A stretch of 48,937 nucleotides of DNA from Komagataeibacter diospyri. GTDB taxonomy: Bacteria > Pseudomonadota > Alphaproteobacteria > Acetobacterales > Acetobacteraceae. The notes beneath the pieces are model-generated. The model made no database searches. It worked only from the letters and a program-made list of their open reading frames with translations, and was not told where the DNA came from. Made by a program: the position numbers and the translations under genes. Shown here piece after piece: positions 1 through 7,243 of this stretch. Position 1 is the first letter of the stretch; each line of letters begins with the position of its first letter. Location of the stretch: NCBI RefSeq assembly GCF_006538165.1, contig NZ_BDLU01000040.1, positions 1 to 48,937 on the forward strand. The letters are read 5' to 3'.

Positions 1-117
1 GAGAACTTCTTCTGCAAGCTCAAGGAGTTCAAGCGCATCGCCATGCGCAGCGAAAAAACAGACAGATCATTCGAAGCCATGATCTATCTCGTTGGCGCAA
101 TCATCAATTCAAGATAA
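1..117 (+). pseudogene. 3' end of an IS5-family transposase (cut by window edge)
   Basis: The first 38 codons are open from the window edge to a TAA. They read as the C-terminus of an IS5-type DDE transposase: ENFFCKLKEFKRIAMR, then a serine/aspartate stretch and a hydrophobic tail, which is the usual end of the DDE domain around its last glutamate (the E of ENFF). The first part of the gene lies outside the window, so I cannot say whether the element is intact. The bases just after the stop (about 118-133, ttcccaacaggcccc) look like a terminal inverted repeat of this group, placing the IS edge there. This is recognition by motif only. Confidence 0.75.
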
Positions 118-128
118 TTCCCAACAGG

Positions 129-192
129 CCCCAAAAGGCTTTGAAGAATGCCGCCTTTTTGAAAAAAGGTGGCACCCAGAAACCTTTATTTA
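129..192. repeat. Composite palindromic repeat, copy 1 (degenerate)
   Basis: This holds the hairpin gccgccttttt/aaaaaaggtggc and a following cccagaaaccttt arm. It sits between the convergent ends of the IS5 transposase and the pqiC-type gene. It is one of about eight related copies in the window; the other hairpin of the family (gaagctttttt type) is eroded here. Confidence 0.7.
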
Positions 193-196
193 CCGT

Positions 197-838
197 TCAG
201 GGGTGATGCGCTGCTGGCGCCACAGGCAACGCCTGCAACCGTTCAGCCGCCAGATCCGCCACCTGTCCCGTCAACTGGCTCAACGCTGCCACCATGGCCC
301 GCGTGCCGGTGCCGGTGGGTGACGCACTCAGGTCAAGCGGCACGGACAGACCGTGATCCGCATCTCCTACCCTATGCACGGACAGACTGCCGGCGAGGTG
401 TACCAGCCCCGCCGAATCGCGCGCGAAGCGGGTGATCTCGACCTCGACAGCACCCTCCGCCGGTATGGTGGTCGCATCATTCTGGGCAAAAACGGTCCGG
501 CCCGGCAGGCGCTGCTGCAGGTCAGTGGACAGCACATGCCCCAGCATCAGGGCCAGCGGCTCGCTCCATGCAGCCCCCGTCAGCGGTGTCACACTGTAAT
601 CATCCTGCACGCCCACAATGGTCTGCCGGTCCAGTGTGGACGGAACACCAGGGGTGCGGACTTCGATCACGGCGGGAACCTGCGACCCGACAACGGCAGG
701 CTGCGTGCTGGCCACCGGGGCCAGTGAATACAGCGTCGGGTCGGATGACCCGCACCCGACCAGCATAAGCGTTCCCGCCATGGCAGCAGTCACGGCCATG
801 GCCCGCCGCGCGGAATGTGTGAAGAAGGGGCGTCGCAT
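197..838 (-). CDS. pqiC: PqiC/YmbA-type outer-membrane lipoprotein (ABC-type transport auxiliary)
   Basis: This 213-residue protein has a lipoprotein signal: a basic N-terminus, a hydrophobic stretch and a lipobox ending in Cys at about residue 29 (TLMLVGCGSS). The mature part begins with the phrase DPTLYSLAPV, typical of PqiC/YmbA (DUF330, ABC-type transport auxiliary lipoproteins). Known members anchor the MCE tunnel PqiB to the outer membrane for lipid movement between membranes. The gene starts 4 bp after the end of the PqiB-like gene and is the last of three minus-strand genes, in the order pqiA-pqiB-pqiC. Its end faces the IS5 fragment across a palindromic repeat. Confidence 0.85.
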   Translation of the reverse strand: MRRPFFTHSARRAMAVTAAMAGTLMLVGCGSSDPTLYSLAPVASTQPAVVGSQVPAVIEVRTPGVPSTLDRQTIVGVQDDYSVTPLTGAAWSEPLALMLGHVLSTDLQQRLPGRTVFAQNDATTIPAEGAVEVEITRFARDSAGLVHLAGSLSVHRVGDADHGLSVPLDLSASPTGTGTRAMVAALSQLTGQVADLAAERLQALPVAPAAHHP

Positions 839-842
839 GGTC

Positions 843-2507
843 TTATCGTCCCGTAATCAGTGCCGAGGGATGGTGGGTCAGGAAGTCCGACAGGAAGCGC
901 AGCGAACGTGCGGCATCGTTAAGCTGCTGCATCATCTGCTGCAGATTGCGCTGGAAGTCGGTATCGCCGCCATAGCTGGACAGGACCGAGTTCGCGTTTT
1001 TCAGCGTCTTGTCCATGCCGGTCAGCAGTTGCGGCATTTCGCTGCGGGCGTCACGCGAAATGACCTGCAGGTTCTGTAGCGAACTGCGCAGCGCGGTCAG
1101 CGCCTGCTTCGTATCGGGGCTGTTGATCCGCGCATCGGCGTGGGCCAGCAGGCTGGTCAGATTGTCGCCCATCTGGGTCAGCGGCATCGCGGCGATCTTG
1201 TCGCCAATGACGGACAACGAATCCATGATGCCCGCCATGCCACCCGCCTGACCCGGCAGGACCATGGCGTCGCCTTCTATCGTGATCTGCTCGGGCTTCG
1301 CGTTCTTGACGAAGGTCAGCGCGATTTCGGATTCGCCGGTCAACATGCTGGTGCTCTGCACCGATGCGCGCAGCCCATCCGCCACCTGCGTACGCAGCAG
1401 TCCGGTCATGGCATCGGGCGGAACCTGCTGGTTATCCAGCACGCGTTCGGGCTGCAGTTCCATGGCCACGCGTACATGCGCCTTGCCGGTGGCGGGATCA
1501 ACCTCCAGCTTTACATCGTCGATCATGCCGACCTGAATGCCGAACATGGTCAGGCGCCCCCCCTTCGTCAGGCCGGAAACCGAACTGGTCAGGTAGGTGA
1601 CAAGGGGGATGCGTTCACGGTAGCCCGCGCTATTTGCCTCTTCCGCGCTGTCATACAGCAGGAAAGTGGTATCCTCCCCGGCGGTGCTGGGCAGGGTATT
1701 CTTCTCGTTACGCGCATCGGGCGGGTCGAACGCGACCCCACCGGACAGCAGCGCCTGCAGTGACTGCAGCTTGACCTTCAGCCCACCCGGGCCAAGCCCC
1801 ACCTGCACCCCCGACACGTTCCAGAAACGCGTAGTGGTGCGCAGGTAGCTGTCATACGGGGCCTGCACGAAAATTTGCACCTTGATCGGTCCGCGGCCTT
1901 CGGGCGGCATGGTGTAACCCAGCACTTCGCCCACCACCACGTCGCGGAAGAAGATCGGCGCGCCCTGACCGAGCGAGCCAAGGGACTGCGTAATCAGCGT
2001 ATAGGTATGCCCCGGCTGGTCCGAACGCACGCCCGGCGGCGATTCCAGCCCCTTGAAATGCGTGGTGTAATGACCGCCCGGCTCCCCCGCATCCATGGCA
2101 ATGTAAGCGCCGGACATGACAGTTTCCAGTCCGGTCACGCTGGCACCGTTGATACGTGGCCGCACGACCCAGAAACGGGCATGATCGGTCAGCGTGCGGG
2201 CTGCCGATGATGTCATGCGCACGGCGACCTCGACATGGTGCAGATCATCGCTCAGCCGGATCGAATCGACCGTGCCCAGCGGTACCGACTTGTTCTTGAC
2301 CTCGGTCTGGCCGCTGGTCAGGCCATCAGCCGTATCGAAGCTTATGACGATCAGCGGCCCACGCTCGGTCAGGCCGCGCCAGCCCAGGTAACCTGCGATC
2401 AGGATGGCGACAATCGGCACAAGCCAGACCACGGAGAAACGGTACCGCCGCGCACGGGCCTGTGGCACGTCCCCCTGCGGGTCATTGGAAAGGAAATCGT
2501 CATTCAC
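843..2507 (-). CDS. pqiB: PqiB-like MCE-domain intermembrane lipid transport protein
   Basis: The open frame extends upstream to 2660, but I chose the GTG at 2507. It overlaps the TGA of the preceding gene (GTGA), and it puts the transmembrane segment (FSVVWLVPIVAILIAGYLGW) near the N-terminus, as in the family. The resulting protein is about 554 residues, close to the length of E. coli PqiB. After the membrane anchor come repeated MCE (MlaD-type) domains, recognisable from phrases such as FDTADGLTSGQTEV and GLESPPGV. The C-terminal part is a long helical region. Known PqiB forms a hexameric stack that bridges the periplasm for lipid transfer. It is translationally coupled to the PqiA-like gene upstream, with the lipoprotein gene 4 bp downstream. 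Confidence 0.88.
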   Translation of the reverse strand: MNDDFLSNDPQGDVPQARARRYRFSVVWLVPIVAILIAGYLGWRGLTERGPLIVISFDTADGLTSGQTEVKNKSVPLGTVDSIRLSDDLHHVEVAVRMTSSAARTLTDHARFWVVRPRINGASVTGLETVMSGAYIAMDAGEPGGHYTTHFKGLESPPGVRSDQPGHTYTLITQSLGSLGQGAPIFFRDVVVGEVLGYTMPPEGRGPIKVQIFVQAPYDSYLRTTTRFWNVSGVQVGLGPGGLKVKLQSLQALLSGGVAFDPPDARNEKNTLPSTAGEDTTFLLYDSAEEANSAGYRERIPLVTYLTSSVSGLTKGGRLTMFGIQVGMIDDVKLEVDPATGKAHVRVAMELQPERVLDNQQVPPDAMTGLLRTQVADGLRASVQSTSMLTGESEIALTFVKNAKPEQITIEGDAMVLPGQAGGMAGIMDSLSVIGDKIAAMPLTQMGDNLTSLLAHADARINSPDTKQALTALRSSLQNLQVISRDARSEMPQLLTGMDKTLKNANSVLSSYGGDTDFQRNLQQMMQQLNDAARSLRFLSDFLTHHPSALITGR

Positions 2508-3997
2508 GCCTGATCTGGCTCCATGCTGGCCGGTCCGGTGCCGACCGGGGAAAGGGAAGGTGAAGGGGGCATCTGTCCGGGATCCCGTGCGGCCTGCGCA
2601 CGCAGCACGGACGGGGGCAGGCCATCCACCACCCGCCCATTGCGTCCCGCCGCATCCCACATGATGCGCGGATCAAAGCTCCATGCCCCCAGCAGGGTCA
2701 GCACTACGACAGCGGCAAAGGCCACCATGCCCGCATTGGCAGTGACACTGGCCATGGCGTTGAAACGGACCACCGCTACAAGGATTGAAATCATGAACAC
2801 GTCGATCATGGACCACCTGCCCACCATATCCACCACCCGGAACAGCCGGGTCCGGGCTACAAGATGCCCGCGCGCACCATGCCATGTCTGCCAGACCATC
2901 CAGCCAAGGCTTGCGATCTTGAGCATCGGAACAGTGATGGAGGCAAAGAACACCAGAAGTGACAGCGGAATCATGCCGTCCACCCACAATTCGATCGCGC
3001 CTTCGACAATGGTATGGCCACCCCCACCACCCATGCGCATGAAGGTCATGACCGGGTACAGGTTGGCGGGAATATAGAAAACGATGGCCGCGATCAGGAA
3101 GGCGGTGGTGCGTGTCAGTGACTGCGGCAGACGGCGCCAGACCTTGTGCTCGCAGCGCGGGCAGATCCCCACGCAGGTCAGGTTGGATACCGGGTGCGCC
3201 AGTTCTCCCACCAGCCCGCACGACGTGCAGGCCACCAGATGGTCCACCGGCGGCATGCCGACATCGTCCACATGCACGTAATCCACCTCGACCGCCTGAT
3301 CCCCTTCGGCACGGGTCAGGGAATCGATGCGGCGATGCCGCCAGATCATTTCGGTATCCAGCGTCGAATCCGTGGCAGCCATGGTCAGCATCAACGCGCC
3401 GATCAGATACACGGCAGGTCCGACATCGACATGGGCCATGTCGGTCAGCTTGGTATAGGCAACGAAAATGCCGAGGATGTAGACCTCGACCATCGACCAC
3501 GGTCGCAGCTTGTCATACCAGACGAGGACGCGTGGTGCCCAGTCGGGCAGTTGCCGGGATGACGCGGCGTACAGGATGGCAAACATGAACCCGATGGCTA
3601 CAGCCGGGGCCAGGATCGTGACCGCGCCGACCAGCACACCGGCTTCCCCCCACCCTTCGTGCATGAGTTCCATCGGCCCGGTCAGCAGGTCCACGGTGCG
3701 CTGCCTGCCATACACATCCAGTGTCATGAGCGATGATGCAAGTGCCGCCAGATAGAACGCAGCCGAGCTTATGCAGAACGCAAGTGGCGTCGCCAGTGGG
3801 GCGGTGCGCCGCCTGCGCGCCAGTTTCTGCCCGCAGCGCACGCAAGACGCCTGCTGCCCCGGCTCCAGATCCGGCAGGCGCTGGTACAGGCCGCAGCCGG
3901 GGCATTCCGACAACCCGCCAATAACACGCACGTGGCGGATGGGACCTGGTTCCACATCATCACAACGCAGGCGCGGGGAAGAAGAAGACGTGTTCAT
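2504..3997 (-). CDS. pqiA: PqiA-like multi-pass membrane protein with two zinc ribbons
   Basis: The product has two PqiA units. Each has a short Cys-rich ribbon (CPGCGLYQRLPDLEPGQ...CVRCG and CTSCGLV...CPRCEH) followed by about four transmembrane helices. Known PqiA is the inner-membrane partner of the PqiB MCE tunnel. The first ATG is at 3997 (MNTSSSS); a GTG three codons upstream (4006) is an alternative, and neither has a strong ribosome binding site. At about 497 residues it is longer than E. coli PqiA, mostly from an extended N-terminus and a proline-rich tail. It is the first gene of the three-gene operon. The upstream 90 bp to the tRNA should hold the promoter, which I could not pinpoint. 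Confidence 0.85.
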   Translation of the reverse strand: MNTSSSSPRLRCDDVEPGPIRHVRVIGGLSECPGCGLYQRLPDLEPGQQASCVRCGQKLARRRRTAPLATPLAFCISSAAFYLAALASSLMTLDVYGRQRTVDLLTGPMELMHEGWGEAGVLVGAVTILAPAVAIGFMFAILYAASSRQLPDWAPRVLVWYDKLRPWSMVEVYILGIFVAYTKLTDMAHVDVGPAVYLIGALMLTMAATDSTLDTEMIWRHRRIDSLTRAEGDQAVEVDYVHVDDVGMPPVDHLVACTSCGLVGELAHPVSNLTCVGICPRCEHKVWRRLPQSLTRTTAFLIAAIVFYIPANLYPVMTFMRMGGGGGHTIVEGAIELWVDGMIPLSLLVFFASITVPMLKIASLGWMVWQTWHGARGHLVARTRLFRVVDMVGRWSMIDVFMISILVAVVRFNAMASVTANAGMVAFAAVVVLTLLGAWSFDPRIMWDAAGRNGRVVDGLPPSVLRAQAARDPGQMPPSPSLSPVGTGPASMEPDQA

Positions 3998-4092
3998 ACC
4001 GGACACAGCATATAGACCAAATTAAAATGGGGAATGCCGCATTTGAGATATTGCATCATGCCAGACCATCGTTTATCAGACGCCACAGGTTT

Positions 4093-4167
4093 GCCGACAT
4101 AGCTCAGGGGTAGAGCAACTGATTCGTAATCAGTAGGCCCTCGGTTCAATTCCGAGTGTCGGCACCA
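4093..4167 (+). tRNA. tRNA-Thr (anticodon CGT)
   Basis: The acceptor stem gccgaca (4093-4099) pairs with tgtcggc (4157-4163), followed by the discriminator A and an encoded CCA. The anticodon stem actga/tcagt encloses the loop ttcgtaa, giving anticodon CGT, which reads ACG (Thr). The T-arm ggttcaattcc is canonical. A second tRNA-Thr (GGT) lies at 24517. Confidence 0.97.
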
Positions 4168-4539
4168 CCTTCCCCCAGTTTTTCAAGATTTCAAAACTTA
4201 CCCCCATTCATAAACCGTTCCCGTGATTCCATAGGGCAACGCGTGGGTAAGCCTGTCCAGATCGCGATCAAAAACGGATTCGATGATATTCGAATTCCCA
4301 GTCAGTTCCGCCTGTCCCGTCTGGCTGGTGCCTCCGCATGGACAAAACCGCCATGCCATTCGGCCCCCTCCCCTGATCATGATCATCTGGCCAGTCCGCA
4401 AACCCCCATCATGTCGGATATCAGCCTGTTCAATCATTGGCATTACAATATTTACAGAATATATTTTATTTATAATAAATTGTAATTACAATAGGGTGTT
4501 TGTTGTATTTTAAATGCATCATATAAAGGAGCACCTACC
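4168..4539. other. Intergenic, GC falling toward an AT-rich block
   Basis: This is 372 bp between tRNA-Thr and the AT-rich orphan gene. Short frames exist on both strands but have no credible start signal or recognisable product. Composition drops sharply from about 4440 (long A/T runs such as aatatttacagaatatatttta), marking the edge of foreign-looking DNA. I looked for a repeat of the tRNA 3' end that would mark an integration site and found none in the window. Confidence 0.5.
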
Positions 4540-4866
4540 ATGGGGATAATAAACAACCTCAATTCCTTTTTCGGAAATTACAAAGATACATTTTATATAG
4601 AAAAAATATCTATTGATGAAATATCCATAATAAAAGATGGAAAAATCATTCCGGATAAATTGGATATTTTACAAAATTTTTTATACGAACAGGAAGAAAG
4701 GACTGTATTGAATACAAGTGAAGGCTTTGTATTCCATATAGGCGGCGATTCTTATGTTATTGATTTTGATGATTATCTAACAAAAAATATTAATCTATAC
4801 CCAAAAGTTACAATATCAAGAAAAGGCACAGGGCTGGAAATTAAACTATTCATGAGGCATGATTAA
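4540..4866 (+). CDS. AT-rich orphan gene, small acidic protein of unknown function
   Basis: This encodes 108 residues starting at ATG behind a good ribosome binding site (aaaggag, about 8 bases upstream). The coding sequence is only around 30% GC, against over 60% for its neighbours, with A/T-ending codons (ATA, AAA, TTT) that the surrounding genes avoid. I do not recognise the protein. It has no signal peptide, membrane segment or cysteine. It looks like a small soluble alpha/beta protein (phrases FHIGGDSYVIDFDDYL and KVTISRKGTGLEIKLF suggest strands). A hairpin with a T-rich tail follows. Position next to a tRNA and the base composition suggest lateral acquisition. An immunity- or antitoxin-like role is possible for such singletons, but nothing in the sequence shows it. 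Confidence 0.65.
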   Translation: MGIINNLNSFFGNYKDTFYIEKISIDEISIIKDGKIIPDKLDILQNFLYEQEERTVLNTSEGFVFHIGGDSYVIDFDDYLTKNINLYPKVTISRKGTGLEIKLFMRHD

Positions 4867-4894
4867 AATATAGAAACATATATACATAACAAAT

Positions 4895-4928
4895 CCACCC
4901 GCTATATTATACAGGTGGCTTTGTTTTC
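4895..4928 (+). terminator. Probable terminator of the AT-rich gene
   Basis: CCACC (4895-4899) pairs with GGTGG (4914-4918), followed by ctttgtttt. The stem is short but the T-rich tail is right for a Rho-independent terminator. Confidence 0.5.
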
Positions 4929-4960
4929 ATAATATTGCACGCAGTAATTCCCGCCGCATC

Positions 4961-6313
4961 CTACAGGCCGCACCAGCCCAGCATCACGCACATGGCCAGC
5001 CCCGCCACCCCGATCAGGGTCTCGATCACGGACCATGTGCGCAATGTCTGCGGCACCGTAAGACCCAGTGCATCACGCACCTGCCAGAACCCCGAATCAT
5101 TCATCGGTCCGAACATGACGGCCCCCGCCCCTGTCGCCAGCACCAGCAGTTCGGGAGAGACGCCCGACCCATGCGCCATGATCGGGGCGACGATTCCGGC
5201 CGTGGTACTCATGGCGACCGTGGCGGACCCCACCGCCACGCGCATGCCCGCCGCCAGTCCCCATGCCAGAACCAGCAGCGGCACATGCATGTCCACCGCG
5301 GCGCTGGCAATCGCATCGGAAATGCCGCTATCCATAAGTTCTGCGCCAAACCCGCCACCCGCGCCGATCATCAGCAGCAGGCTGGCCAGCGGGCCGAGGC
5401 ATTCGTTGGAATAGGCCAGTATTCTCTCACGCGTCATCCCCCGCCGCAGTCCCAGCGTCCAGAACGACAGCAGGGCCGCCAGCGCCAGCCCCACATTCGG
5501 GTCGCCCACGAACCGCAGGACAATGGCCCAGCCACTGCTGGCGGCCGTCCCCATGAAACGGGTGGTCGATCCCGCCAGCATCAGGACCATGGGGGCAAGG
5601 ATGGTGAACAGGGTAATGCCGAATCCCGGCAGGTCCGCCTGCGCGCGGGGTGCGTCATGCCCGTGCGCGTGTTCCGCCCCGGCCCCTGCATCAGCCGGCA
5701 GGTATGGGACGATGAAACGGGTATAGACCGGCCCGGAAATGATCGCGACCGGCACACTGACCACAGCCCCCATCCAGATCAGGCGCCCGATATCGGCATG
5801 ATAGGCTGCAAGGGCGAACATGGTGCCGGGATGGGGCGGCATATACCCCTGCACCACCGACAGGGCGGCAGTGACCGGCAACGCCACATGCAGGATAGGC
5901 CGCCCCGTCTGCCGCGCGATGGAAAACGCCAGCGGCACAAGGATGACGAAGCCCACGGTAAAGAAAACCGACAGCCCGACCAGCAGGCCGATCACCATCA
6001 TGGCCCAGTCCAGCCGCCGTGGCCCCGCAAGAGCCACCACAGTCATGGCGATGCGGTCAGCGCCGCCTGACACTTCCAGCATCTTGCCCAGCATGGTTCC
6101 CAGCGCGATGACGGAAGCAATCTGCCCCAGCACCTGCCCGGCGCCACCTTCAAACGACGCCACGACCCGTGCCGCAGGCATACCCGCGGCGAACCCCAGC
6201 AGCATGGAGGCGATCAGCAGGGCCAGGAACGGGTTGAGCTTGATCCGCTCAATCAGGAAAACGACAACGCAAATGGCCACAACAGCCAGTAACAGGGCCA
6301 TTCCGACCGACAT
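4961..6313 (-). CDS. gntP: GntP-family gluconate:H+ symporter
   Basis: This 450-residue, highly hydrophobic protein has about 12 membrane segments. Family phrases are clear: LNPFLALLIASMLLG near the N-terminus, GTMLGKMLEVSGGADRIA, and the signature VQGYMPPHPGTMFA in the middle. GntP permeases import gluconate and related sugar acids with protons, fitting acetic acid bacteria that oxidise glucose to gluconate in the periplasm and later take it up. It is a single gene; the gene upstream on the same strand (MarR) is separated by about 200 bp and a palindromic repeat. The substrate could be another hydroxy acid, since the family also moves idonate and fructuronate. Confidence 0.9.
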   Translation of the reverse strand: MSVGMALLLAVVAICVVVFLIERIKLNPFLALLIASMLLGFAAGMPAARVVASFEGGAGQVLGQIASVIALGTMLGKMLEVSGGADRIAMTVVALAGPRRLDWAMMVIGLLVGLSVFFTVGFVILVPLAFSIARQTGRPILHVALPVTAALSVVQGYMPPHPGTMFALAAYHADIGRLIWMGAVVSVPVAIISGPVYTRFIVPYLPADAGAGAEHAHGHDAPRAQADLPGFGITLFTILAPMVLMLAGSTTRFMGTAASSGWAIVLRFVGDPNVGLALAALLSFWTLGLRRGMTRERILAYSNECLGPLASLLLMIGAGGGFGAELMDSGISDAIASAAVDMHVPLLVLAWGLAAGMRVAVGSATVAMSTTAGIVAPIMAHGSGVSPELLVLATGAGAVMFGPMNDSGFWQVRDALGLTVPQTLRTWSVIETLIGVAGLAMCVMLGWCGL

Positions 6314-6452
6314 TGACGCCTATCCTCCAGTTCCATGTCCCGATGCGTGGCCTGTCATGGCATCAGCCAGCGGGCGTGGACATGGTGTTTACTATATCAG
6401 GGCCGGACAGGAAGAACTGATACGGGTCAGTCAGAAAGCATTTCAAAACAAT

Positions 6453-6512
6453 CAACGTTTTGGGGTGCCGTCTTTTTTCAAAACGCAGCGTTCCCTGAAG
6501 CTTTTTGATGGT
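6453..6512. repeat. Composite palindromic repeat, copy 2 (truncated at the marR-type stop codon)
   Basis: The order is cgttttggggtgccg, a damaged hairpin, then gaagctttttgatgg. It resembles the 18131 copy but the second hairpin is cut short. The MarR gene's stop codon begins at 6515 and abuts the repeat. Confidence 0.6.
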
Positions 6513-7004
6513 TTACGGCGTAACGGTGGAATCCATCATCACATTCTCCGCCTGCCGCAACACACGGGACAGGACATCCATCATGTCCTGCACCCTGTTG
6601 GCGGGAACGCCATCCAGCACGCGGGCCTCCATGTCGGCACAGATGCGGTGCAGGGTCGCGCATTTACACCTGCCACGCGCAGTCAGCACAAGGCTCTTGG
6701 CGCGCCTGTCCTCCTGATCGGGGTGGCGTTCGACCAGGCCTTCTTCCTCCAGCAGATCCAGCACACGCACCAGCGCCGAGCTGTCGGTATTCATGGCCTG
6801 GGCCAGCGTGCGCTGGCTGACACGGTCGGGCAGCATCATGAGGTACGCCAGCGGGCGCATCATCGCCATGCTCATGCCTTCGGGCCGCAGGGCGCGGTCC
6901 AGGCCCAGCCGCCACGTATTGGCCAGCCGCATGGTCAGGAACGTCATCCTCATGTCCTGAAAGCCCGCGCCCTCGATATCAGGCAATGGTGAACGGTCAG
7001 CCAT
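6513..7004 (-). CDS. MarR-family transcriptional regulator
   Basis: The product is about 163 residues with a winged helix-turn-helix: MLPDRVSQRTLAQAMNTDSSALVRVLDLLEEEGLV is recognition helix plus turn (given here only as family evidence around residues 56-90), followed by the wing DRRAKSLVLTARG. I chose the second ATG (7004) because caggggat lies at proper spacing before it; an ATG at 7010 is the alternative. It is divergent from the FUSC efflux gene, and a dyad overlaps that gene's -35 to -10 region. By analogy with other MarR/efflux pairs it probably represses the pump until an aromatic acid binds. Its 3' end abuts a palindromic repeat. Confidence 0.85.
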   Translation of the reverse strand: MADRSPLPDIEGAGFQDMRMTFLTMRLANTWRLGLDRALRPEGMSMAMMRPLAYLMMLPDRVSQRTLAQAMNTDSSALVRVLDLLEEEGLVERHPDQEDRRAKSLVLTARGRCKCATLHRICADMEARVLDGVPANRVQDMMDVLSRVLRQAENVMMDSTVTP

Positions 7005-7134
7005 GCGCATCCCCTGCTGGTGTCAGACCCCGCCGAAGTCCTCTGCGTGCCCGATAGCATGCCCGCATGGCCGGATCATGACCCATTTATGCGATGGCTG
7101 CCCGGCGGCACCGATATATACAGGGCGGATATAA

Positions 7135-7161
7135 TTGACATGGCATTAATTGTCATACAAT
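7135..7161 (+). promoter_or_regulatory. Promoter and candidate MarR operator of the FUSC gene
   Basis: TTGACA (7135-7140) and TACAAT (7156-7161) are separated by 15 bases, a slightly short sigma70-type spacing. The dyad TGACA-N10-TGTCA (7136-7155) lies between them, so a bound repressor would block RNA polymerase. It is located between the divergent MarR and FUSC genes. Confidence 0.5.
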
Positions 7162-7243
7162 AAATTGCGTTTCAGGCCCTTTATCTTCCTGCGGCATGCG
7201 TTATCAGATGCCCCAGACGCCGCAGCCGGGAGTCGGCACCCAC

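Noticed and set aside
4093..4930. Integration site duplicated from the tRNA-Thr 3' end
   Set aside because: I found no second copy of the tRNA 3' sequence downstream in the window.
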